In this document: in pieces, positions 32,651 to 44,719 of the stretch
Position numbering within the stretch: the first letter of the stretch is position 1
How the letters are laid out: the number at the start of each line of letters is the position of its first letter
Assembly (NCBI GenBank): GCA_036936605.1
Contig: JAUPFV010000005.1
Span: 235,381,770-235,445,769 of the forward strand
Reading direction: 5' to 3'
Source: Limnanthes douglasii subsp. nivea
Lineage: Eukaryota; Streptophyta; Magnoliopsida; Brassicales; Limnanthaceae
DNA length: 64,000 nt
Translations under genes and position numbers: made by a program
The notes under the pieces: generated by a model
What the model saw: only the letters and a program-made list of their open reading frames with translations
The model's database searches: none
What the model was told of the DNA's origin: nothing

Positions 32651-33620
32651 GATTATTTCAAAAGCATCATGGTTGAATAAAATAATCCTAATGAACAAGG
32701 AGAGCTCTTAAACCTGATTCCTAAGCTAGTTACAAATGAAGATAACATAATGCTAATGGCAATTCCAAAGAATGATGAGATTCTTAATGCTATTAACTCT
32801 TTAAATTCTAATAGTACTGCAGGTTCAGATGAGTTTAATGGAATTTTTTTAAAAAGTTGCTGGAAAATCATTGCTGATGATTTTAGTGAAGCAGTAAGAG
32901 AGATTTCAAGGGCATGAAAATTCATACGGGGATTCATGGAACATCAATATGTTTAATTCTCAAAGAATGAATCTCCTAAGATATGGAAGGACTACATGCC
33001 AATAAGCTTGAAAACTATGTTCAACAGGATTGTTTAGCTTTCGCTGACGATGTCATTATTTTTTTGTAATGGTTCCTCCTCCTCTGCAAGCAAGATTCAA
33101 AGCAACCCGAACCATTACAAGGATAGATCAGGGCAAGCTATAAATAAGGAAAAATCTAAATTATTTTTGCTTGCAAAAATGACAATTACAATAGTTAAAA
33201 GACTGGACAAATTTTGGGTTTTAACCACAGCAAACTGCCTATGAAGTATCTTGGCGTTACTATTAGCACTAATAATAAGAAGGCTAACTATGAAAACTTG
33301 GTCAGCAAAATTAGATCCAAGATTCTTGAATGAGACAATATATTTCTCTCGTTTGGAGGAAGACTTTATCCTTGTTCAAAATATGTTTAACACAATCCCA
33401 ATCTATACAATGCAGAACTCGCTAATCCCCAAATCAGTTATGTAGATAATTGAGGTTTTTTGTAACAAGTTCTTATGGAGTTCAAAAGAAAATACCATAG
33501 CTATCTCTTCAGAATCCTGGTCTAAATTATGTAAACAATTCGATGAAGGAGGGCTGAAATCAGAAAGATGAAGGATATTCAGGGTCATTCTCATATAAAC
33601 TGTGGCTTAATTTCAGAGAA
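32651..33620 (+). pseudogene. LINE 3 reverse transcriptase with deletion of the catalytic palm
   Basis: INSLNSNSTAGSDEFNGIFL and SCWKIIADDF (about 32790-32880) lead to PISLKTMFNRI (about 33000-33030). The sequence then jumps straight to LAFADDVIIF near 33035-33065, the box C active site. In LINE 1 the same interval holds the GR.I..N box, motif A and GLRQGDP, some 140 residues, so these are deleted here. The thumb follows (GQAINKEKSKLFL, KYLGVTIS, RLYLVQNMF...IPIYTM). Confidence 0.8.
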
Positions 33621-34039
33621 CAAAATTTTCTTTGGTCAAGGTTCATAACATCAATATATACTAACAACTACCACCCTTAACAGCCCCATTTCCAAGAAAA
33701 ATTTCTAAAGTATGGGATAAAGGTATGAAAGTCAGAGATAGAGCTGAGAAACTGATTTACTGGAAGGTAGGTGAAGGGAGAATGGAATTTTGGCTTTAAA
33801 GGTTATTATCCTTAACTTTGAATTTAACAAAACCTGGTACCATCCAATGGAACTCAGAACTTTTTGAAAAAATGGACACTGGAATATGGATAGATTGAAT
33901 GGTTGCTTTTCTTCAGCAACTATTGAAAGAATCAGAAAGATCAATTTGACTGGAAACAAGGACTCTATCAAATGGGCTCCTTCATAATAAGGGGATTACA
34001 ATACAAAGGATACGCGGAATATATTAACGAAGAAGAACT

Positions 34040-34320
34040 ACAAGTCTACCTTGTTTAAAAAAATCTGGAATGCAATCACTCCCAAGAAATGCTCGTTCTT
34101 AACATGGAGAGTAACACACAGCTGGATTTCTACTAATTTTATTCTTCAAAGAAAAGGATTTTATTTAGTATCTAAATGTCAGCATTGTGGGGATTCAGAA
34201 ACTACAAACCATGTATTTATCCACTGTTTAAAGGCTGAGAAGACTTGGATTTTATTTGCTTTCATGTTTAGAATCACTATAAACACAAATATGTCCTACT
34301 TTTATATGTTGTGGATATAG
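34040..34320 (+). pseudogene. LINE 3 zinc-binding (zf-RVT) domain
   Basis: FKKIWNAITPKKCSFLTWRV, RKGFYLVSKCQHCGDSETTN and HVFIHCLKAEKTW: the cysteine/histidine spacing CxxC...H...HC of the zf-RVT domain that follows RT in plant L1 elements. Open for 89 codons. Confidence 0.85.
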
Positions 34321-34639
34321 TTTCGGTCCCCAAACAAGGATACTCACGTTAGGATAATTCTCTCGGTGATCATTACATGGGTCATATGGTCTACAAGTGA
34401 CAATAAGAAACACAATGATCCCTGTACTACTACTGAATCAATGATTGATTATTTTATCAAGATATTATATGGTCTGGATCAAGGGAAACTTCTTACATGA
34501 ATACATTAGGGAAGAGATTCTAATACTGTTATTCAACTGGGTTGTGTCTACCACATGGAAAATCCAGAATTGTTGTATCTCTTAAATTGAATCATCATAA
34601 GAACAAAAGATATAAGCTCAACACTGAATGAGCTTGTAA

Positions 34640-34988
34640 TTAAACGGGTGAATTTAGTAGAGGAGGATTTATAAGAGATCATAATGGGGACATGATTGTT
34701 GGGTTTGGTAGAACTTATGTTAGTCAATCTCCTACTGTGGCAGAGTGTGTAGCATTACTAGATGGACTACAAATGTACAAGGCAAAGAACACTACTGCTC
34801 TAGATATAGAAACAGATTCCGATATATTAACGGAGATGATTCTTAAAGGTAAGGATCTTTGGTATCTTGAGTATATTGTAAGGTGTTGCAGGGGATTAAT
34901 CATTTCAAAGATGAATCTTGTTCATATTTTTTGTGAACAAAATATGGCAACAAACTGGATCTCAAAACATGCTCTGAAAGAAGGTTAA
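34640..34988 (+). pseudogene. LINE 3 RNase H (RVT_3 type)
   Basis: SRGGFIRDHNGDMIVGF, then TVAECVALLDGL (Glu), LDIETDSDIL (Asp) and HIFCEQNMATNWISKHAL: the plant RNase H fold appended to L1 ORF2. The first Asp box is degraded by a stop. Open from ATG 34692 for 98 codons. Confidence 0.82.
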
Positions 34989-35394
34989 AATATAGACTAC
35001 AAACTAGAGGATATTCCCAACAAACTAAGGGCGATAGTTCTTCAAAAAGTCTTGAGACATGGTATATAAGAGTTGAAAGTAATTAGTAAGATCCTTCGAT
35101 ATAGGGCTACTAGAAGTTTGACATGTTTGAAGCTTGTTAAGAGACTATTCCGGTCTTTGATCTAGGTTTGGTGTGCTGGTAATTCTTCTGATTCATTGAA
35201 GGCGCGATTTCCATCTACGTTGACATGACTCTCTAGACTTGGGTTGGTATTCCGATGATGTTTTCTGGCGAGCGAATTTTTTTTTAAGACAAGATTGATC
35301 CCTGAAAATTGTTCGAGGTAAATATGGTTTGGTGGCGATGAAGAGTTAAGGCAAATATTCGACATTAATCTGATTTTAAATAACATAACAAATT

Positions 35395-35900
35395 TATTTA
35401 AAACAAATTCAGCATGTTTGACATAAAATTTTAACCAATAAAAAAAACTCGATATAAGCTTGATATATTTGATACAGAATTGAAATACCTATTAAACATA
35501 AATTTTACATAAATATTAAGTTACTTATTATAATATTATATTTCAATTTTATATAATATAAATAATTTTATATTATTTAAATTAAACCGTAAATGATTAT
35601 TTCAAGAATAAATTCCAAACTCGAAATTGACTCCATTAATGTAAAGCCCTTAAAAAATAAGATAAATATATAAAATTTATTTTATGCAAAACAAAATCAA
35701 ATAACCAAACCATCGTCCGTATTAAGATCCACGTCCAATCTCAAATATTTTTTTGGTGAATTTTTTCATTGTAAAACTATAACATATAAATATAAAATAA
35801 TATTAAAAACATATACGATATGCATAAAATTTTAAAAAATTTAAGTTTTAGAACTTAAAAATTTATATTTCTCTTTAAATAGTCAATATTTTGTACCATA
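35395..35900 (+). repeat. Unclassified interspersed repeat, copy A
   Basis: It shares with 39170-40000 and, in reverse, 43600-44340 an ordered set of blocks: TTTGACATAAAATTTTAACC, AATTGACTCCATTAATGTAA, AAACTATAACAT and TCAATATTTTGTAC. No coding. Family unknown. Confidence 0.65.
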
Positions 35901-35967
35901 ATTAAAAAGGTAAAGTTTTCTATTTTTAAACAATAGTCGCACTTCATCAATTTACACTTCACACTTT

Positions 35968-36172
35968 TTTTTCCAGAGGGAAGCTGCTACTCAAAGAGTG
36001 CATATAGGGTAAACCCTCAGTCTGATGTAATAGCCTGCAAATTAATGCCAAAAGGTAAACCACGCAAGGTGACAGGTTCAAACCAAGAAAGTATTTGTAG
36101 AGGAGGTCGAACGCATGACCTTTTGGTCACGAGCTCATTTACCCACCAACTTGGCTACCCCTTTCGGGCTAT
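35968..36172 (-). mobile_element. tRNA-derived SINE
   Basis: 205 bp on the minus strand. Box A-like TAGCCAAGTTGG near the 5' end (about 36155) and box B-like GCGTTCGACCTCC near 36115 form an internal Pol III promoter. The 3' end is an A-run (T-run on the plus strand, 35968-35972). The target duplication ACTTCACACTTT at 35956-35967 and 36173-36184 is exact over 12 bp. No ORF; such elements are mobilised by LINE enzymes. Confidence 0.88.
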
Positions 36173-36183
36173 ACTTCACACTT

Positions 36184-36490
36184 TGGATACCACCATAATT
36201 TGATATTTTTTAGACAACACTTCGCACTTCGCATTCACTTTGAAAGTGATTTTCAATTTTCATTTTGTTTATATAGTGACTCACGCTTCATACTTGTGAT
36301 ACTTATACACATATAAATTTGGTAAACAACACTTCAGACTTCACAACTTTTGAAAATAATGCGTACTTCACATTTAATATTGACGACAATTTACAATTTG
36401 TACTTGGATACCACCACACTTGGACAATATTTAAACACACTACGTACTTCACATTTACTTTTCAAAGTGATTCTCACTTTGCATTTACGT
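36184..36490. repeat. Degenerate ~222-bp duplication rich in ACTTCACATTT
   Basis: GGATACCACCATAATTTG near 36185 recurs as GGATACCACCACACTTGG near 36407. Each is followed by CACTTCRCA and CTTTnAAAGTGATT. The SINE inserted at the edge of this array. Confidence 0.6.
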
Positions 36491-37660
36491 TAATATTAAA
36501 CATAAATTGAAGCACCCTTAAAGAACAGCCTTAATAATTAAAAATATCATGTTACAAAGGTTAATATTTCAAATATTGAAGAAAACTTCTTTACACGATC
36601 GTCTATTATGAATGAGTTTTGAACAATAACTACACTTTATCTTTCATATTATTATTTCTCCTTTAAATATAATGCGTTTTTTCTTAAGGTTTCCCACTCA
36701 TTATTTTCAAATTTAGGGAGAAAATTTAGGAGTTTTAATAGAAGTAGGTGTGACTACATGTAGTTAAATCAGGTATGCTATATGAATAAGTTGCCTTATA
36801 ATAACTTACGAAATAGAATAGTTTAACATATTTCAGTAAATTTTCTTGAACATTAAGTATTGTGACGAAAGTATGAGGGCATAAGAAGCAATCTATTATC
36901 CACATACTAAAAGAACATGTGAAACCCATAAGATCAACAACCATAACAAGTTCCGAAAAAACTTCAGGTGAAATTAGTGAAAATGAACAAACTAGCCATA
37001 AATAACCTGTTTAGACATTGACCTTAAGATCTTTTTAAAATTGAAGACATAATTTACTAGTCTAATCTAGCTCATTCGCATAACGTCTTGAAATTTGACT
37101 CATAAGTAATAGTATAATATATTCAATTAATTCTAATATCGGAAGTCTAGAAATTTTTTTGATATGATAATTAAAAGAATCAGTTGGACTACAAACCATT
37201 GAACTGTAAATTTTGTCTTTAATCAATGCACATGCGTATTTGTTTGGAGGTAAAGTTTTATAAAAAATATATTTTTTAGACTTGCTTTATCAATAAATTG
37301 TTCCATGTATTCATTATACAAGTTATGAGTAAGGGCATCAATCCACCATTTGAATTTGTGAACCATCTTTGCCCAATTTTTTTACGAATATACGAATCAA
37401 AGCATACTTTGAATTCCAAAAAAGATGAAATATACAGTATACATGATAGTAATTTGAAAATAATACATAAACAACATTAAAAATACTTAAATGATACTTC
37501 GAAATAAATGTGATTTGAAGATCCAACAAGTGAGGTTTCAACATCTCAAGAAAATCATAGCCAATTATCACCGTCTTCTGACATAATAATAGATAATAGA
37601 ATCGAGAATATACATGGAGAGTTCTAAAAGAAGAATAATTAATAAGACTTGATTTACGTT
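36491..37660. other. Non-coding AT-rich interval
   Basis: No supported gene, RNA or structured repeat. Confidence 0.45.
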
Positions 37661-37666
37661 TACTAC

Positions 37667-38090
37667 ATAGTCACGTTTCATACTTCACATTTTCATATAC
37701 TACTTGATTCACACTTCATATGAATATTTAATAAATGAACCATATAGTATATGAAATCAAATAGTCATGTTTCATACTCTAATTTCAGATACTACTTGGT
37801 TTGCATTTGTTAAATATTCATTGTTTGCACTTCACATTTTCATATATACTTGGTTCGTAGTTTGTATTTACTAGATAATCATTGTTCGTACTTCATATTT
37901 TCATACACTACTTAGTTTTCACTTTCCATTTACTAAATAGTCACTGGTACAACTTTGCATTTTTATATTCTACTTGGTTCACAGTTTGCATTTCTAAATA
38001 TTCATTATTCGCACTTCACATTTCTACACTACTTAGTTAGCATTCCTATTTTTTTAAGTAGTCAATGTTCGCACTTCACATTTAGTTCTG
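37667..38090. repeat. 61-bp tandem array, about seven units
   Basis: Unit: ATAGTCATTGTTCGCACTTC, then ACATTTTCATATACTACTTG, then GTTCGCATTTGCATTTACTA. Unit starts are near 37667, 37761, 37814, 37875, 37937, 37998 and 38058; the first unit carries an extra 33 bp. Units differ at 15-30% of positions by eye. Not a CRISPR: no conserved repeat/unique spacer alternation. Confidence 0.8.
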
Positions 38091-39165
38091 ATTTTACAGT
38101 TCACTATAATGCATGTTTTACAATTTTAAAAAAAAGAATAAAACTAATCCTAGTTATGATTTATACTTATGAAAAATAACAATATCCTTTTATGTTTCCA
38201 CATGAAAAATGCTCCGCCAATAAATAAAAATAAACGATAAAAGTGGAAACTTTAGAGATAAAACTCATATATTATGAAACACGACTTGAAGAAGTTCTTT
38301 TACAGTGTATATTCGAGTGAGTAGTCGCAAGTAATATCTAGATTCTTTAATGTTTTGAAGTAAGCTTCAATTAGATTAAAATAAGTTGAATTATCTCGAC
38401 AAATAACCCACCTAGCTTTTTCCAAAACAATCTATGAAATGCGATACAATATAACTAAACAATATTTGTTTTTAATAAAAAATCGTTAAAAATCATACGT
38501 TTTTAGTTATAACAATAAGTTTGGATATAATAAAATCATATATTTATTTAGTTTTCAAATTCGATATTAAATGTTTCTTATTTTGTTTTTGCAGAAATCA
38601 ATAAACAAATAAGTTCCTAGATATTAATGACCATGAAGTGACTAGACATAACAAGTGATGCATAAAATCTTTATTGTAATCCATTTGAAACTTTATTCTT
38701 GCATTAAGTTGTGATGTTTTCTTTATAGAGAAATGAGTTGTATCATGTAAGATTTAACTATTTACATGTGATTTAAAATATTTTTTTTATTAATTAGTGT
38801 TTTTTTTTAATTTTATTTAATGAGAAGTTTTATTTATATTTTTAAACTGATTACATTAAATTTGTATTATTCTAATATATTCCCGTATTTAATCGCTGGA
38901 CATATATGATTATTTGAAAAATACAAATAAAATATTTTTTTCTAAGAAAAATACATAGTATATTAATATAAAAAGTAAACTTTATTATAAATTTACACAA
39001 GTTTAAAATAATAACACACATAAAAAAACACTAAAAAAATAAAACACAAATAAAAAGTCAAATAATAATAATAATATGGTTAATATATATATTATCATAT
39101 TTTTATTAATAAATTACAAAATAAATTATGTTAGGCGATTCTGGAACTTCAACTTGAATACGAAA
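38091..39165. other. Non-coding AT-rich interval
   Basis: No supported feature. Confidence 0.45.
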
Positions 39166-39169
39166 TTTA

Positions 39170-39659
39170 TGTCACGTTTAAAAACACAAATCCGATATGC
39201 AAGTTGTTTGATAAGAAATTTCAACGAACCCAAAAACATGCCAATTTATTCGATACGAAACTGAGACGATTTGAAACACATGTTTGAAACAAATCTGATA
39301 TGTTTGATACAAAATTTTAACCATATAAAAATACATATTCGACATAAACCCAATCTGTTTGACACAAAATATGAAAAAACTATAAAACACGTTGGAAACG
39401 AATCTGACCTATTTGACATAAAATTTGGACCCACACTAAAATTTGCTGAGCCCAAAAAACTAATAAACATTAAATTTATAAAAATATAAATTTAACTTTC
39501 TAAATATTAAATTCTAATATTACATAATATAAAATAACATTACATGAAATAAATTTTGTCTTAAACACAAATAATTAAATTTAAAAAATGATATTTGAAA
39601 TTGATTTCGCTAATTTGTAACCTCATAAAAAATAAAATAAAATAAAGTTAAAGATCTAA

Positions 39660-39719
<60 letters not shown>

Positions 39720-40000
39720 ACATATTTATAGAAAATATTATAAGGGACCTTAAACAAAATAAAGTTATCAAACCAACATCAATGTTAAGATGCAAGTCTA
39801 TTTGAGTTTGTTCATCTTTTCTTCTTACAAAACTATTACATACTATGATAAAAATATATCAAACTTTTATGTAATATACATACATTTTAAATATTTCAGT
39901 TTTATAGTTTAGAAAACTTTTATTTTTTCTCAATATGAAATATTTTGTACAAATAATGCCTCGTTTAAGTGACCTACAAAAATAGTCAAGAATTTGACCG
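39170..40000 (+). repeat. Unclassified interspersed repeat, copy B, with ~56-bp internal tandem units
   Basis: The first 250 bp are tandem units of the type AATCTGATATGTTTGATACA...ACATATTCGACAT (three to four). Then come the shared blocks AATTGATTTCGCTAATTTG, AAACTATTACATA and ATTTTGTAC, and, shared only with copy C, GTTTAAGTGACCTAC. In inverted orientation to copy C. Confidence 0.7.
39665..39718. repeat. (AT)n microsatellite
   Basis: About 26 AT units inside copy B. Confidence 0.95.
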
Positions 40001-40070
40001 TAGTGCTACATGTCGACGTAATACAATCGTAGATATGGGAATTGGCAACACATCGGGAGCCACTGTAATG

Positions 40071-40072
<2 letters not shown>

Positions 40073-40153
<81 letters not shown>
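40073..40153. repeat. (AT)n microsatellite, longest in window
   Basis: About 40 uninterrupted AT units. The Ile-Tyr repeat frames on both strands here are artefacts of it. Confidence 0.96.
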
Positions 40154-40157
<4 letters not shown>

Positions 40158-40265
40158 TATTTTCGATATGCTACGATATGTCAATCTTTAACCGCCTTCA
40201 ATTATTATTCATCTACGTATAGTTGTAATAGATTAAAATCACTAAACTAATGCACAAAAACAACC

Positions 40266-40268
<3 letters not shown>

Positions 40269-40296
<28 letters not shown>
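40269..40296. repeat. (AT)n microsatellite
   Basis: About 14 AT units. Confidence 0.95.
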
Positions 40297-40599
40297 AACA
40301 TATAGTTGCATTTTAATAACCATCTTACTTACAATAACATATTATATTGAAAAATAATACCTTCATAAAATTATATGCTAGTTCTATCATCGATTGTGGT
40401 CGAGTACTTCCCATATCATCAAAGGTCGAGTTTATTTCTTTCAAGTTTCGCTCGCATATACATAAAAAGAGAATATAAGTGGAATCATGTATAAATGACA
40501 ACACATAAAATTTTCAGTTCCGCAAGCAATACAAAATAAATAAAATAATTTCAGAAGTTATGTGAGATAATCCAAAACCATCTAGCAAATCTTAACAAG

Positions 40600-42030
40600 T
40601 AAAAATGTTTTTAGGGTTATAGAGAGAGAACTCTCTCTTTTACTTAGAAGTCCCAATGAAGACATAGGATTTCCATCACACTTCTAGAAACTTTTATATC
40701 AGTCATATATTTCCCCTTACCAAAACAGGTTAATTTTCCTATTCACTATAGCCGACCGACCTCTCTTTCCTCTCAGAAAGATCTTGTTCTCATGTAGTCT
40801 ACTTTCCTTCATCTCTTTAGAGTTTTTGTTCTTCTAAAGAAAAGTTGTCACTCTATTATTAAATCTCTCTTGTCGTAGGTGGCCCTCATATTGGTCGTCA
40901 GAGGTACCTCATCAGGATAAATCTCTAGTTAGTAGTTAGTGGCTCCAATGCTGGTCTGTGCATAAATCACGACAAGTTTCTATAGTTGCAACCTCTTCTT
41001 AAGGTCTTCCTCTCGTCACGTGTTCAAGTTTTAGGTGTCATTTTTCCTTCTTTTTTTTGTCTAGAGGTTTGTTTTTTATATTAGTGGTTACAGTGATCTG
41101 TTGTAAGTTCTATTATATCTGGTTTTAGATTTTTATCCATTTTTTCTTCCAGATATATCTCGTGTTTGTGTTTTTCTTTGCCTATGGATGAATAATTTGT
41201 AAGTATCTTTTGGTATTTGTATTTTTTTTAATTTTACCTTTAGTTTTTTCGGTTGTCTGTTTCAGATCTTAGAGCTTTAGATTTAGCTCTTGAAGTTTCA
41301 TATCAAATTCTTGGAGTTCCAGATCTAGACCATCTGGTTTCAGTTATAGATCTTTGTATATTTATGTATTTGAACTTGGGTTGTTTTTATTGTAGTCTGG
41401 TGGTTAATGTTGTAGTACCGTTATGTCTAGGTCTTTTAGTTCCACGCTTAGTTTTTTGGTTGTGTGTTCTAAATCTGGAGTTTTAGACATAGTTTTTGGA
41501 GTTTCAATTATAGATCTTTGGGTTCCAAATCTATAAAGTGTGGTTTTTATTTTAGTTACGTATATTTTTTAATTTGGATTGTATCACTATATTCCAATGG
41601 TTAATATTGTACTACAATCGTATTTAGGTTTTTATGCTCGACGATCCCCTCTTCTATATATGTTACATGACTCACTTGGCTTTCTAGCGTGTTCGAGTTG
41701 TTGATTCAGACGTGTCGGTTCTAATCACGATTTATGGTTCCATGTCTGTCATCTAGTCGCCTTTTAGCGCTTCACTATTGTTCTAGTCGTTTTAACTGTT
41801 ATTGACCCTAAGACACTATTATAGGATCATCATTTGTATGTTCTATCCAATCATGTTGTGTCATTATGCTTTCAATATTAAGCTAGATTTTTTACTCTTA
41901 TTTATATTATCTCTGTATTTTAATTGTTCCGGACACCAATTCTGGACATTTTTGTTATATTCTCTATTGTTGTATTTAGTTACGAGGATTGTTGCCTCTC
42001 GCCGAGGAACGCTTGTGGTCTTGTAAAAGC
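40600..42030. other. Non-coding T-rich segment, origin unknown
   Basis: Compositionally distinct (T/G-rich, less A), with TCTCTCTT runs near 40630 and an imperfect ~200-bp direct duplication (GTTATAGATCTTTG near 41343, ATTATAGATCTTTG near 41508, each followed by GGTTAATRTTGTA). No domain in any frame. It reads like an untranslated leader or trailer of an element but I cannot place it. Confidence 0.4.
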
Positions 42031-42229
42031 ACAATTATTTGTTTAATTCTTTAATTCACCAAACAAAATAAAGATAATATAACTTGTTTTTAACCTTAGC
42101 AGATTCATATTGAAAAGCATCACCTAGATATTACAGTAAAAGGACTCCACAAACTGAATTTCGAATACATATTCTAATATTTTAGTAATAACCATAATTA
42201 AACTAAAATAAAAAAAAAATTCTTTTTTT

Positions 42230-43330
42230 TCTTCATATACTCGTCTTCACTTTCTAAATTTTATTTCGAAGTAAAATTGTTATGACGCCTGAAGAAAAAT
42301 ATCAATTCGATGCAAGGTACTTGCTTCCAGAAAAAATAAAAGTAATACTATAAAATACCTTCAAAATATTTGTAACACTTTCTATTTTTCTTTAACTATG
42401 AATTAAAGTTCATATCACTTAACTCTGAGTAGAAAAATACACGATAGTAAAACATAACACGTTGAAGCATAAGAAAAGTCAAGTTTTATAGTATAGTGAC
42501 ATTTTTCCTTAATACCTTAGTAGAATCTAAAACCAGATGCCTAACACATTGTAAAAACGTATGTTTTATTAATTATCATCCTCTAATATACTTCACACAT
42601 TCATAAACTTTATCGATGACTATATCGATTTGTTTCAATCCATATTATACTACTAAATTCAATACATGAGCACATTAATGAACATGAAAAAATCCTTCAT
42701 TACAAACAAGTACATCTTTTGTATTCAATTGAGTAAATAGCTTATCAACTTAAATGGTGTTAGTGTTTGTATTAGCTAAAGTAAAAACAAACAACTTATC
42801 TTCAATATTCCAACTATCAAGCATAATATGTAATCTCTCATACAAATATATGCAATTGAGATGTGACATATAACTAAATTTTAGAACAAATATGGTGAGA
42901 AAAATATACCCATCTATGGTTAGAGAAGCCCATAAATTAAATGTCAAACTAATTCAACTCAGATTTAACTGTAATATTTAAAAAAATATTCTCTCCATAT
43001 CACAGATCTTCATTATATTATTTTTGCAAGTATTTCTACTAGTTAACTGAATATCATTATGTAAATACCAAAATATGTTTAATAAAAATTCATACGCAAA
43101 TAATTAAAAATGAATTCAATGAAGTACAATTGTCCCAACAAGTAACTCTTGAATTTTTTGGATTATATGCACATTTAGCAAAAGACATGCAATCACTAAA
43201 TTGTGATATAAACATTTGACCTACAATGTGACTACTAACTTTGCATTTTTGTATATGACGACAAAAATTTCTCGTACCATAAGTAGTCTTACACAATCAA
43301 ATAATACATGTTTTTTGTAAACATATTTAT
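42230..43330 (-). pseudogene. hAT transposase fossil
   Basis: A BED zinc-finger end, TTYGTRNFCRHIQKC (about 43290-43245), is followed by VSSHIVGQMF. The catalytic core follows: SLTFNLWASLTIDGYIFLT (42960-42900), DSWNIEDKLFVFTLANTNTN (42830-42760), then FFHVH..CAHVLNLVV (42690-42640), KYIRG and LTFLML. The Asp expected before LW is Asn, and the Asp of the TLDNA box is Ala, so both catalytic Asp positions are lost. Many stops. The C-terminal dimerisation region was not found. hAT transposases cut and paste DNA with 8-bp duplications. Confidence 0.8.
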
Positions 43331-43599
43331 TTTGTATATTATCTTTAACAAGGAGTATATTATAATGTTATTGTAAGAAAAATATTAATGAAATTATAAT
43401 TATATGTGAAGAATATTATTATATTACTTCATATTAATTTAATATATTTAAGATTTATATACGGTTGTTCTTGTGCAAGAGTTTAGTTATGTTAAAAATG
43501 ATATATTTGGGGTTTATCTAAAAACATAAACTATATCTAGATGAACATCCTTCGTGAATTATTACTAACAAGTTTTATCGGAGTGAACATTCAACGTTA

Positions 43600-44340
43600 A
43601 TAATCGAGTTATTGACCATTTTCTGTAGTTCACTTAAACTGGATACGACCGAGGTATCACTTTTTACAACAAGATATTTGTTATTTAGAGAAAAATCTAT
43701 GTATACTAAATTTTAAAACTTGAAATTTTAAAGTTTTGTATGATAATGTTATAGTTTTGCTATAAGATAAAATGAACAAAACCATTGAATATTATTTGAG
43801 TTTGGACTCAAATATTAATGCAGATGATTCAATTAGTTTTGTTACTATAAGGTCAATAAATTCGTATAAATATATTATCAAATATAATATATAAAAACAT
43901 GTATTAGATCTCTAATGTATCATATTTTATGTTTTTAAAGAGCTTCAAATTAGCGAAATCAACTTCAAGTCTTAATTTATTTTTCAATTTAATTATTTAT
44001 TTTTAAAGATAACTTGTGTAATATAATGTTGTTTAATATTATAAAAAAGTCAATTTCATATTTGTGTACATTTATGGTTACTAGGTTTTTGGTTTGAATA
44101 AGTTTTAAGATTTGTCCAAACTTTATGTCAAAGAGGTCGGATTTTATGTCGAACGTGTGTTCCGGGTTGGTTAAAATTTCACATCAAACAAGTCAAATTC
44201 GTGTCGAACATGTGTTTTGTGTCATCCATATGGGATTTGCAGCGAATAGATTTTTATTGTCTCGTTGGATTGCTTATAATTTTGTATCAAATTGTTTAGG
44301 CTTGGGTCTAATAACATGTTTGACATGTTTTTGATCAAAC
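43600..44340 (-). repeat. Unclassified interspersed repeat, copy C (inverted relative to A and B)
   Basis: Reverse complement carries the same ordered blocks as copies A and B: GTCGAACATGTGT/TTTGACATAAAG tandem units, GTTGATTTCGCTAATTTG, CAAAACTATAACAT, TTCTCTAAATAAC, and with B alone CAGTTTAAGTGAACTAC. Together with B it brackets the hAT fossil. Confidence 0.65.
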
Positions 44341-44719
44341 AAAACATGAACACGATCCAAAATATATAATTCATAGTCGTATCAAGAAAATATTGAACAT
44401 CCCTTTGAAATTCACTTGCCCACATAAAAATTTTGGAGCTACGATATTAAAAAGAAAATTCAGTTTTGATGTGTTTTAAAAAACACATCTTTTTACGTGT
44501 ACGTTATATGTTCGCGAATAATATATTGGTCATCGATAAATAATATGTGATCATTCTATATACAACTAAAACATAGTTCTCATGTAATTTTAAACACTTG
44601 TCAGATAATTTGGATGATGATAAATTTATAAAATCTCAAACAAGTTCAACAACACAATATTGTAATGATATATTAACCATATATCATAGGTAAATATCAA
44701 CATTATTCTCTCATGTTTT

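Larger units (their letters stand above)
31740..35290 (+). mobile_element. LINE 3, same family as LINE 1, internally deleted
   Basis: 5'-truncated ORF2 of an L1-type element. The endonuclease half aligns with LINE 1 (GDFN, LD.VL, HLARTCSDHSP, FWGKLKRLK, FGN.F). It retains the C-terminal zf-RVT and RNase H parts that lie outside the window for LINE 1. The 3' end near 35290 is estimated from a T-run and loss of similarity. Confidence 0.82.

Noticed and set aside
36120..36172. A tRNA gene
   Set aside because: Box A/B-like words are present but the cloverleaf is not; poly(A) and 12-bp duplications identify a SINE.
37667..38090. Possible CRISPR-like spacing
   Set aside because: Whole units repeat with uniform divergence, no distinct spacers, and the genome is a plant's.
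39930..40250. Overlapping Ile-Tyr repeat frames on both strands
   Set aside because: Pure product of the (AT)n microsatellite.
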